Source of the DNA: an uncultured Marvinbryantia sp.
GTDB lineage: Bacteria > Bacillota > Clostridia > Lachnospirales > Lachnospiraceae
Direction of reading: 5' to 3'
Length of the DNA stretch: 64,000 nt
NCBI GenBank assembly: GCA_934394985.1
Contig: CAKRRF010000004.1
Span: 1 to 64,000, forward strand
The translations under genes were made by a program, and so were the position numbers. Of this stretch, positions 18,001-24,758 are shown in pieces. Every line of letters begins with the position of its first letter. Within the stretch, counting starts at the first letter, position 1. Below the pieces are notes generated by a model, which saw only the letters and a list, made by a program, of their open reading frames with translations, had not been told where the DNA came from and searched no databases.

Positions 18001-18096
18001 GCATGTGCGGCAGCATTGCTGGCTGTGTTTGGTGCAATCCGTATTTCTCTTTCCAGAAAATGCAGAAAGAAAAAGGGGGAAGACGGTGAGAGATAA
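15061..18096 (+). CDS. Secreted, membrane-tethered alpha/alpha-barrel protein (transcobalamin alpha-domain-like)
   Basis: The protein has 1011 residues. A signal peptide is at 1-25, followed by a long Glu/Thr/Ser/Gln-rich linker, a beta-rich segment (about 145-290), an alpha/alpha barrel of prenyltransferase type at about 370-635 (TGGWDLSG, MTAMVIQALAPYY, LGIDP), a Gly/Ser/Asn repeat linker (652-685), a Lys-rich stretch, a further domain (757-964) and a C-terminal membrane span (974-995) with a basic stop. The barrel closely resembles that of the 1752-residue protein, but DUF4430 is missing and is instead supplied by the preceding gene. The pair therefore looks like a split intrinsic factor. 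The last 11 nt overlap the EcfT gene, tying capture to the ECF importer. Confidence 0.85.
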   Translation: MKDRMKRLSILFMATTLCTGTVYAQSEPISVDAEMQMEAEHSEEEKAADQNEGNESQPENTETPESESQTTEPPDAESQSPESEAQTEASENQTSESETPSEVTEQPATENPGAGDESQTEKMTESQTEQESQTEKETEVQKAEMLVKISDGTVLQKERLDSPKTLTVGQETHPADYQQGVWKITVPKGTASLQITVPDQKEEELLFTKWNGYLTESEKKWYLCPDDPTEDAYTTQGNTYTLDLTKFALSMEEITKEQLAVYGELEEDREYAEILLSGDDRAELLLVEFAADPVEETTEEEITESTAESETEENRTEAMTENPTEKDEAAEIAVLSADPAQINQTYTAAGKNLSDSAKKSAPTVASINGEWQILGLTRSGQLSDEIRDKYLANVINELKKTNGVLHAKKYTEYSRVVLALTSMGVDVTNVAGYNLLQPLSDYKQTVWQGINGATWALIAFDSHNYEIPQAEAGKEQNSREKLIANILEQELSTGGWDLSGRSADPDMTAMVIQALAPYYSTNMQVKEAVDRGLNRLSSMQKSSGAFATYGSETSESCSQVIVALTALGIDPNTDSRFVKNGKSVVDALLSFANRDGSFHHVLNGAANQMATEQAYYALTAYQRFTGGKNRLYDMTDVELEKNGASAGETGNGSENGTGSGTGSGIGNGSGSGAGNGSGNGSGNGTKPDKKKKKTTGSTKKVNLTSGKKGGTSAGKSASGKTGADAKKKEAKKDEKEKKTSEKKTSEKKGGTKTEKEVTSLITELNGLFRKTKTSEKLPDHAADYTDAQKEQVLDIYRAYSELTDAQKKEVEQSSHYQDYQDAVTSLKEVNHYDEAAGIDLRENEEDILPWYIQVEASALNVEKEQAEQVSEALKGQGALLNLTDISLIDLLDHTEWEPEDLVRVSIPLADLGDYENVAIVHLKEDGGLEFIEGHIAGSNIEFDTDRFSRFGVAGYHGSMEELMKTEEGAQKPVWMYLIPGACAAALLAVFGAIRISLSRKCRKKKGEDGER

Positions 18097-18976
18097 GTTT
18101 GCAGCATACCATCCGGTCATTAACTTTACCTTTTTTATCATGGCAATTGTATGTGGCATGATTTTGTTGCATCCGGCATTTCTGGCATGCTCCCTGATAC
18201 TGTCGGTACTTTATTATCTGACAGCGAAGGGGCGGCAGGGCTGGAAATTTGTCGGCGGCATGCTTCCGTTATTACTGGTACTTTCTGTAATGAATCCTCT
18301 TTTTAATACGTATGGGGAACATGTGCTCTTTTATTATTTCGGCGGAAGACCTTATACTTTGGAAGCACTGTGTTATGGGGCAGCACTTGGTGCGATGATG
18401 GTATCGGTATTCATGTGGTTTGCCTGCTATAATGCAGTGATGACCAGTGACAAATTTTTATATTTATTTGGAAAGCTGGCACCTTCTGTGACACTGATAC
18501 TGACCATGGTGTTGCGTCTGGTCCCTTCCTATAAGAATAAAGTTCAGCAGTTGAATGGAGCCAGAAGATGTATCGGCAAGGGCACAGACACAGGAGAGAA
18601 AAAAGAACGGATGGAGCATAGCGTAGTGATTTTGTCTACCCTGACCAGCTGGGCGCTGGAGGGGAGCGTTATTACGGCAGACAGTATGCGAAGCCGTGGC
18701 TACGGATGTGGAAAACGTACCACGTTTTCCATTTACCGGTTTGAAGGAAGAGACAGAACTCTGCTGGGAGTGATGGTGCTGTTGGCAGCAGCTATGGTTT
18801 TTAGCTGCATTCATGGGGCAGCTTCTGTTACTTATACACCGGAACTGGCGATCCGCAGTATGCAGGATCCATATACAAAAGCAGGGCTGATAGCATATGC
18901 CGCATTTCTGGCGATTCCATCAGCTATAAATATCTGGGAGGAACTGAGATGGCACAGTTTGAGATCAAACATCTGA
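18086..18976 (+). CDS. ecfT: ECF transporter transmembrane component EcfT (first)
   Basis: The 296-residue membrane protein belongs to the CbiQ/EcfT family, the scaffold that couples the ATPases to the S component. Hydrophobic spans occupy about 10-130 and 225-290. The coupling region carries the family-type SMRSRGYGCG motif, and an RLVPSYKNK segment precedes it. The longer frame runs back to 18005, but GTG at 18086 with AAAGGGGGA just upstream gives an N-terminus (RDKFAAYHPVINF) that aligns with the second EcfT at 21350. It overlaps the barrel protein gene by 11 nt and the ATPase gene by 28 nt, so translation is probably coupled. Confidence 0.9.
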   Translation: MRDKFAAYHPVINFTFFIMAIVCGMILLHPAFLACSLILSVLYYLTAKGRQGWKFVGGMLPLLLVLSVMNPLFNTYGEHVLFYYFGGRPYTLEALCYGAALGAMMVSVFMWFACYNAVMTSDKFLYLFGKLAPSVTLILTMVLRLVPSYKNKVQQLNGARRCIGKGTDTGEKKERMEHSVVILSTLTSWALEGSVITADSMRSRGYGCGKRTTFSIYRFEGRDRTLLGVMVLLAAAMVFSCIHGAASVTYTPELAIRSMQDPYTKAGLIAYAAFLAIPSAINIWEELRWHSLRSNI

Positions 18977-20628
18977 CATTTACCTATCCGACAGCCAAGG
19001 AACACCCGGTGTTGTCGGATATTAATCTGAATATTGAACAGGGACAGTATGTTACTGTCTGTGGACGCAGCGGAAGTGGAAAAACAACCCTGTTAAGACA
19101 TTTGAAAAGTGTTCTGGCACCGCATGGAAAGCTGGAAGGAGAAATTTTATTTGAAGGGAAAAATCTGAAGGACACGGATCTGCGTACTCAGTCTTCGCGT
19201 ATTGGTTATGTTATGCAGAATCCGGATAACCAGATTGTTACTGACAAAGTGTGGCATGAGCTGGCATTCGGTCTGGAGAGTCTTGGAGTGGACCAGAAAA
19301 CAATTCGTCTGCGTGTGGCAGAGATGGCCAGTTATTTTGGAATTCAGAGCTGGTTTCACAAGAACGTAAACGAACTGTCCGGTGGACAGAAGCAGCTTTT
19401 GAATCTGGCATCCATTATGGCCATGCAGCCAAGTGTATTGATTCTGGATGAACCTACCAGTCAGCTGGATCCCATTGCCGCAACGGATTTCTTAAATACG
19501 GTAAAGAAGATCAACAGGGAACTTCGTACTACGATTATTATTACGGAGCATCGACTGGAAGATATTTATTATTGCTCGGATAAAGTAGTGGTCATCGAAA
19601 ACGGAAAAATGATCGCGGAGGATGAACCACGAAAAGTTGGGGATTATCTGCAAAAATGTGGAAATGAGATGTTTGTTGCCATGCCAACTCCGGTACAGAT
19701 CTTTTATGGTGTAGGGGGAGAGGGCAGATGTCCGCTGACTGTTCGGGAAGGCGCAGAGTGGCTGGATCAGGTATTTGAAAAACAGCCCCCGAAGCTGACC
19801 GCTGTAGATGATATTCCGGAAGCAGATCTGGATCCGGACAATATCAAAGATCCGGCAGTGCTGGTAAAAGAAGCCTGGTTCCGTTATGAAAAAGACAGCC
19901 CGGATATCCTGAAGGGTGTGACACTGCAGGTACCAAAGAATACGCTATACGCCATTGTGGGTGGAAATGGAACCGGAAAATCTACGACGTTAAAAGTAAT
20001 CAGCAATATTTGCAGACCGTATCGAGGTAAGGTGCTGATCAACGGAAAAGATATTAAAAAGTATAAATCAGGAGAAATGTTCCAGGGAAATCTGGCTATG
20101 CTGCCACAGGATCCGCAGAGTCTTTTTGCAAAGAAGAGTGTGCAGGAAGAACTGGAGGAAATGCTGCCCGGATCAAAGGAATCAAAAGAAAGAAAAGTGC
20201 TGGAGATGGCAGAACTCTGTGACATCAAAGATTTGTTAAAGAGCCATCCATATGATTTGTCCGGTGGGGAACAGCAGAGAGCAGCTCTGGCAAAAGTACT
20301 GCTGACAGAGCCGAAGATTTTGCTGCTGGATGAGCCAACTAAGGGTATTGACAGCTTTTTCAAGCAGAAATTTGCAGATATCATGCTAAAATTAAAGGAA
20401 CGGGGCGTGACAGTGATCATGGTATCTCATGATGTGGAATTCTGTGCACGGTATGCAGATCTGGTGAGCATGTTCTTTGATGGCGGTATTGTTACTACGA
20501 ATACACCAAACCGTTTCTTCTCGCGCAACAGTTTCTATACGACAGCAGCCAACCGTATGAGCCGTCATGTATTTACCAATGCTATTACCAATGAGGATGT
20601 GATTGAATTATGTCAGAAAAACAAATAG
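18949..20628 (+). CDS. ECF transporter ATPase, two ABC domains fused
   Basis: The 559-residue protein contains two complete ABC ATPase domains. Domain 1 (about 1-230) has Walker A GRSGSGKTT, signature LSGGQKQ and Walker B ILDEPTSQLD. Domain 2 (about 305-540) has GGNGTGKST, LSGGEQQ and LLDEPTKGID. The fusion corresponds to EcfA1 plus EcfA2, which are usually separate genes in Firmicutes. It supplies the ATP hydrolysis for vitamin import at the inner face of the membrane. Its overlaps with EcfT (28 nt) and with the S component (19 nt) show a tight operon. Both catalytic sites look intact. Confidence 0.93.
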   Translation: MAQFEIKHLTFTYPTAKEHPVLSDINLNIEQGQYVTVCGRSGSGKTTLLRHLKSVLAPHGKLEGEILFEGKNLKDTDLRTQSSRIGYVMQNPDNQIVTDKVWHELAFGLESLGVDQKTIRLRVAEMASYFGIQSWFHKNVNELSGGQKQLLNLASIMAMQPSVLILDEPTSQLDPIAATDFLNTVKKINRELRTTIIITEHRLEDIYYCSDKVVVIENGKMIAEDEPRKVGDYLQKCGNEMFVAMPTPVQIFYGVGGEGRCPLTVREGAEWLDQVFEKQPPKLTAVDDIPEADLDPDNIKDPAVLVKEAWFRYEKDSPDILKGVTLQVPKNTLYAIVGGNGTGKSTTLKVISNICRPYRGKVLINGKDIKKYKSGEMFQGNLAMLPQDPQSLFAKKSVQEELEEMLPGSKESKERKVLEMAELCDIKDLLKSHPYDLSGGEQQRAALAKVLLTEPKILLLDEPTKGIDSFFKQKFADIMLKLKERGVTVIMVSHDVEFCARYADLVSMFFDGGIVTTNTPNRFFSRNSFYTTAANRMSRHVFTNAITNEDVIELCQKNK

Positions 20629-21353
20629 AAAAAAATAAAAAGAAAATACCGGTCCATACCTGGATCAGTTTACTGGTGATTTGCCTGATGATTCCGGTGG
20701 TGCTGTTTGCATCCCGGTATTTTGGCAATCGAAAATATTATCTTTGCAGCCTTGTGCTGATTCTGATGTCTATGGTACCGTTTTTCCTGAGCTTTGAAAA
20801 ACGAAAACCGGAAGCCAGAGAGATTGTGACGTTAGCTGTTATGTGTGCGATTGCGGTAGCAGCCCGTGCTGCTTTTATCATGCTGCCACATTTTAAACCA
20901 CTGGTGGGAATTGTTATGATTACCGGAATGGCATTTGGAGCCGAAGCCGGATTTTTGACCGGTGCAGTCAGTGCGTTTGTCAGCAACTTTATGTTCGGAC
21001 AGGGACCGTGGACACCATGGCAGATGTTTGCCTATGGATTTGCCGGCTTCCTGGCAGGTCTTCTGACCACACTCGGTGTTCTGAAAAAGGATAAAAATGT
21101 GCCGGCAGCTATTTTTGGCGGACTGGAGGTTTTACTGATCACAGGACCGCTTCTGGACACCTGTTCGATCTTAATGATGACCAATGAAATAAACTGGGCA
21201 TCAGCGGCAGCAATCTATGCTTCCGGTCTTCCGGTAAATATCGTTCATGCACTGGCGACATTCCTTACGGTGCTTCTGCTGGAAAAACCGATTATGGAAA
21301 AACTGGATCGTATCAAAGTAAAATATGGCATGATGGAAGAGGAAAAGGCATGA
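20610..21353 (+). CDS. ECF transporter S component, candidate cobalamin-specific (CbrT-like)
   Basis: The 247-residue membrane protein has two N-terminal spans (about 15-60), then the core S-component fold (about 70-225) with AVMCAIAVAARAAF, the Gly-rich GAEAGFLTGAVSAFVSN stretch and a GPWTPWQMFAYGFAG segment. This layout resembles the S components assigned to cobalamin (CbrT type, shown experimentally in Lactobacillus delbrueckii), although sequence alone cannot prove the ligand. Specificity for B12 is inferred mainly from the operon: B12-type leader, transcobalamin-like binding proteins and the energy-coupling genes on both sides. It overlaps the ATPase by 19 nt and the next EcfT by 4 nt. 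Confidence 0.8.
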   Translation: MSEKQIEKNKKKIPVHTWISLLVICLMIPVVLFASRYFGNRKYYLCSLVLILMSMVPFFLSFEKRKPEAREIVTLAVMCAIAVAARAAFIMLPHFKPLVGIVMITGMAFGAEAGFLTGAVSAFVSNFMFGQGPWTPWQMFAYGFAGFLAGLLTTLGVLKKDKNVPAAIFGGLEVLLITGPLLDTCSILMMTNEINWASAAAIYASGLPVNIVHALATFLTVLLLEKPIMEKLDRIKVKYGMMEEEKA

Positions 21354-22237
21354 GATTTGACAGTTATCATCCAGTGATCAATCTGATCTATTTTGCAACA
21401 GCGATTGCCTGTGCTGTAAATTTTGATCATCCGGTATATCTGGCGATTGCGTTTCTGAGTGCCTTTGTATATTCCGTGAAATTAAATGGAAAGCGTTCTG
21501 TTATTTTTAATCTGTGCCTGATTCCGCTGATTTTTGCTTATGCAGCCTGGTATTCTTATTATAATCATTTTGGAATCACCAATCTGCGAATGAATTTTAT
21601 CGGAAACCAGATCACGCTGGAAGCAGTGACGACAGGGATTGTCCGCGGAGTAAAGATTGCTTCGGTAATCATGATTTTCACCTGCATTTTCACAGTGGTT
21701 TCAGCGGATAAAGTAGTATATCTGTTTGGTAGAATTTCTCCACGACTGTCACTGTATCTGTCGATTCTTCTGCGGTTTGTGCCGAGGGTAAAGCAGCGCG
21801 CCAGAAGAATCGAATTATCCCGCAGGGGGATTGGAAAAGGGTGCTTTCAGGGAAATCCGTTGCAGTGTCTGCTGCATATGTGCAGTTTCCTGTCCATTTT
21901 GATTACCTGGACATTAGAAGACTTCATAGACAGTGCATCTTCGATGAAATGTCGGGGATATTCTCTGCGGGGAAGGACAGCATTTTCTATCTATCGTTTT
22001 GACAATCGGGACAGAGGTTTTGTCATTGTAATATTTGCATGTCTGACAGTAACATTTATGGCTGTGGCATTCAATCAGACCAGTATACGGTACAACCCTA
22101 TGATTATGATGAATCGGATTACCGGAATGTCTGTGGTATTTTATCTGGCCTATGCTGTGCTGCTGTTATTGCCGATGGGACTGCAGATCGTTGGGGAAAA
22201 GAAGTTTTCCAGGGCAGCTGTTTCGGAACGCGGATAA
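21350..22237 (+). CDS. ecfT: ECF transporter transmembrane component EcfT (second)
   Basis: A second 295-residue EcfT follows the S component with a 4-nt ATGA overlap. It shares with the first EcfT the YHPVIN N-terminus, a VSADKVVYLFGR segment, the ILLRFVPR region, the coupling motif SSMKCRGYSLRG and the FSIYRFDNRDRG segment. The two are clear paralogues but well diverged. ECF complexes normally hold one T subunit, so a heterodimeric or alternative T component serving one fused ATPase is possible. It is the last gene of the operon; the next gene starts 66 nt on. Confidence 0.9.
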   Translation: MRFDSYHPVINLIYFATAIACAVNFDHPVYLAIAFLSAFVYSVKLNGKRSVIFNLCLIPLIFAYAAWYSYYNHFGITNLRMNFIGNQITLEAVTTGIVRGVKIASVIMIFTCIFTVVSADKVVYLFGRISPRLSLYLSILLRFVPRVKQRARRIELSRRGIGKGCFQGNPLQCLLHMCSFLSILITWTLEDFIDSASSMKCRGYSLRGRTAFSIYRFDNRDRGFVIVIFACLTVTFMAVAFNQTSIRYNPMIMMNRITGMSVVFYLAYAVLLLLPMGLQIVGEKKFSRAAVSERG

Positions 22238-22303
22238 CAGACTCTTACAATATGTATCGTGCTGTGTTATGATAGAACAAGCAAACAAGAAACGGAGAAT
22301 GAT

Positions 22304-22879
22304 ATGGCAAAGTTATATTTCCGGCATGGTGCGATGGGAAGCTCCAAGACAGCCAATGCCCTGATGGTAGTATATAATTATTATGAACGAGGAAAGAATG
22401 CGCTCCTGGTAAAGCCACAGCTGGATACCAGGGATGAAGGTGTGGTACGCAGCCGGATCGGACTGGAGCAGAAGTGCAGCTATGTGGAAGATCTGGTGAA
22501 GATGGACGACGGTGAGATCAGGAAATTTGACTGCGTGGTGGTAGATGAAGCGCAGTTCTGCAAAAAAACAGATATTGAATTCTTTGAACACATTGTGGAT
22601 GATCTGAATATACCGGTGATCTGCTATGGGCTGCGGACAGATTTCAGACGGGAGCCCTTTGAAGGCAGTATGTGGCTGCTGGCCTGGGCAGATGTGATCG
22701 AAGAACTGAAGACCGTATGCTGGTGCGGTGACGGAGCCAGCTGCAATACCAGATATAATGAAAAAGGAGAGATTATCCGGGAGGGCGCACAGGTATTTCT
22801 GGGAGCCAATGATGACTATGTGGCACTCTGCCGCAGGCATTATAAAGAAGGAAATCTCGGACCAAAGATAAGAAAATAA
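22304..22879 (+). CDS. tdk: Thymidine kinase (type II)
   Basis: This enzyme phosphorylates thymidine to dTMP in pyrimidine salvage. The 191-residue protein has the P-loop GAMGSSKT near residue 9, the Walker B-type VVVDEAQF near 85 and a C-terminal Cys pattern (CWCG...C...C) where type II enzymes bind zinc. The start at 22304 (MAKLYFRHG) is preferred over the longer frame because it has ACGGAGA upstream and matches the family N-terminus. It follows the ECF operon by 66 nt and ends with a terminator. It has no evident link to corrinoid use beyond place, although B12-dependent and thymidylate metabolism both touch folate. Confidence 0.93.
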   Translation: MAKLYFRHGAMGSSKTANALMVVYNYYERGKNALLVKPQLDTRDEGVVRSRIGLEQKCSYVEDLVKMDDGEIRKFDCVVVDEAQFCKKTDIEFFEHIVDDLNIPVICYGLRTDFRREPFEGSMWLLAWADVIEELKTVCWCGDGASCNTRYNEKGEIIREGAQVFLGANDDYVALCRRHYKEGNLGPKIRK

Positions 22880-22883
22880 AAAT

Positions 22884-22922
22884 ATAGACAGGTGGGAAAA
22901 AATCCCACCTGTTTTTTGTTAA
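22884..22922 (+). terminator. Intrinsic terminator after tdk
   Basis: ACAGGTGGGA/TCCCACCTGT with a short A-rich loop is followed by TTTTTTG. Confidence 0.9.
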
Positions 22923-23035
22923 AAATATGTCATACACTAGGTAGCAGTGACTCCTACAAAGTGTATGAAAATACTGTAAAATATGACAGAAAATGTCACT
23001 TGAAAATCTGCTATAATTTGGTAAAATGTCTATAA

Positions 23036-23091
23036 GAGTTGGGAGTGCGAGGTACGAACAATCCGTAAGGCATCTTTTGACCCCAACGTTA
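23036..23091. repeat. Short remnant of the MITE-like repeat found at 54984-55180
   Basis: GGGAGTGC, ACGAACAATCCGTAAGG and CATCTTTTGACCCC occur in the same order as on the minus strand of the longer element, with small deletions. It lies just upstream of the methyltransferase start, inside the presumed 5' leader. Confidence 0.55.
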
Positions 23092-23116
23092 TATTATGTA
23101 TTTGGAGGAAAAGAAA

Positions 23117-23932
23117 ATGATCGTTATCGGCGAAAAAATCAATGGTTCCATTCCATCAGTTGCAGAAGCAATTGCAAAAAGAGATGCAGATTTTATTAAA
23201 CAGAGAGCAATCGCTCAGACAGAAGCAGGTGCAACTTTTATCGACTGCTGTGCATCTGTACCGGAAGCAGAAGAAGTTGAAACATTAAAATGGATGATCG
23301 AGTGCATTCAGGAAGTAACAGATCTGCCAATTTCTGTTGACAGCCCAAGCCCTGATGTACTGATTGAAGCATATAAGTTCTGTAACAAACCTGGTATTTT
23401 TAACTCCGTATCCGGCGAAGGTGACAAGATTGACAAGATCTTCCCTGAAATGGTAAAACCAGGAAATGAAAAATGGCAGGTAATCGCACTGCTCAGTGAT
23501 GACACAGGTATTCCAAAGTGTGCGGCTGACCGTCTGAAAGTATTTGATTTTATTATGGCAAAAGCAAAAGAATATGGTATCGCACCGAACCGTATTCACA
23601 TCGACCCACTGGTTGAGATGCTTTGTACATCTGAAGATGGAATTGCTATGAATATTGAAGTTATCTCTACTATTCGTAAGCAGTACCCGACTATTCACAT
23701 TACAGCAGCTGTAAGTAACATTTCCTTCAACTTACCTGTTCGTAAACTGGTAAACTATGGATTTACTGTTCTTGCTATGAACTATGGTCTGGACAGTGGA
23801 ATTCTGGATCCATGTAACAGAGACATGATGGGTCTGATCTATGCAACTGAAGCGCTTCTCGGAGAAGATGATTACTGCATGGAATACATTACAGCATACA
23901 GAGAAGGTCGTATCGGACCGGTTAAAAAATAA
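23117..23932 (+). CDS. Methyltetrahydrofolate:corrinoid methyltransferase (MT-II type)
   Basis: The 271-residue protein is a pterin-binding TIM barrel of the AcsE/MtrH/dihydropteroate synthase-like group. It starts MIVIGEKINGSIPS and has GATFIDCCAS (Asp and Cys of the pterin site), ISVDSPSPDVL, a FNSVSGE segment and a RIHIDPLVEML strand. Such enzymes move a methyl group between tetrahydrofolate and a corrinoid protein. The start at 23117 has TTGGAGGA upstream. The gene pairs with the corrinoid protein 83 nt downstream. Direction of methyl flow and the primary methyl donor are not given by the locus, since no substrate-specific MT-I is present. Confidence 0.88.
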   Translation: MIVIGEKINGSIPSVAEAIAKRDADFIKQRAIAQTEAGATFIDCCASVPEAEEVETLKWMIECIQEVTDLPISVDSPSPDVLIEAYKFCNKPGIFNSVSGEGDKIDKIFPEMVKPGNEKWQVIALLSDDTGIPKCAADRLKVFDFIMAKAKEYGIAPNRIHIDPLVEMLCTSEDGIAMNIEVISTIRKQYPTIHITAAVSNISFNLPVRKLVNYGFTVLAMNYGLDSGILDPCNRDMMGLIYATEALLGEDDYCMEYITAYREGRIGPVKK

Positions 23933-24015
23933 GAAAACAGCATGAAAAAGTTTGCGGAAACTTTTCATAAATAAATCAATCAAACACCCAAAACAAATCT
24001 AGGAGGTATAAATCA

Positions 24016-24657
24016 ATGGGATCAATTAATGAAGTAGCTGAATTAGTAGAAAAAGGTAAAGCAAAACTGGTAGGAGCAGCAGTACAGGATGCACTGGATT
24101 CCGGATGTGATCCAACAGAAATCCTGAATAAAGGTATGATCGATGCAATGGCAGTTGTTGGTGAAAAATTCAAAAACGGAGAAATCTTCGTTCCAGAAAT
24201 GCTGGTTGCAGCACGTGCTATGAAGAAAGGTGTAGAAGTTCTGAAACCACATCTGTCTTCAGGAACTACAGGATCTAACGGAAAAGTTATTCTTGCAACA
24301 GTTGCAGGTGACCTTCATGATATCGGAAAGAACCTGGTTGGTATGATGATCGAATCAGCTGGTTTCGAAGTAATCGACCTTGGTGTTGACGTTCCAGCAT
24401 CTAAAGTGATCGAATGCTACAGAGAAAATCCAGATACAAAGATTATCGCTCTGTCCGCTCTGTTAACAACAACAATGCCATCTCTGAAAGATACTGTTAC
24501 AGCTATCGCTGGCGAAGACTTCAGAAATGATGTTAAAATTATGGTTGGTGGAGCACCTATTACACAGGAATTTGCTGATGAAATCGGCGCTGACGGATAT
24601 TCTGAAGATGCAGCTTCAGCAGCAACTCTGGCTAAGAAACTGGCAGGTGTAGCTTAA
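24016..24657 (+). CDS. Corrinoid (B12-binding) methyl-carrier protein 1
   Basis: The 213-residue two-domain protein is of the MtbC/MtaC/MetH-cap type. An N-terminal helical cap domain (about 1-85) is followed by a Rossmann-like B12 domain with the cobalt-ligand motif GDLHDIGKNLV (D-x-H-x-x-G, near residue 97), then VIDLGVDVP and a VGGAPIT segment. His in this motif replaces dimethylbenzimidazole as lower ligand. It carries the methyl group between the neighbouring methyltransferase and an unknown partner. The ATG has a perfect AGGAGGT site. It is followed by a terminator, so 23117-24657 form one unit. Confidence 0.93.
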   Translation: MGSINEVAELVEKGKAKLVGAAVQDALDSGCDPTEILNKGMIDAMAVVGEKFKNGEIFVPEMLVAARAMKKGVEVLKPHLSSGTTGSNGKVILATVAGDLHDIGKNLVGMMIESAGFEVIDLGVDVPASKVIECYRENPDTKIIALSALLTTTMPSLKDTVTAIAGEDFRNDVKIMVGGAPITQEFADEIGADGYSEDAASAATLAKKLAGVA

Positions 24658-24667
24658 GCAAACATAT

Positions 24668-24714
24668 GAAAGGCTGTTGAACCAGAAAAGGTTCAACAGC
24701 CTTTTTTTTCGTCA
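24668..24714 (+). terminator. Intrinsic terminator after corrinoid protein 1
   Basis: AAAGGCTGTTGAACC/GGTTCAACAGCCTTT is followed by a T-run. Confidence 0.93.
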
Positions 24715-24758
24715 AAAAGTTTGCTATAATAAGAACAGTATTTATTTGGAGGCGTACT

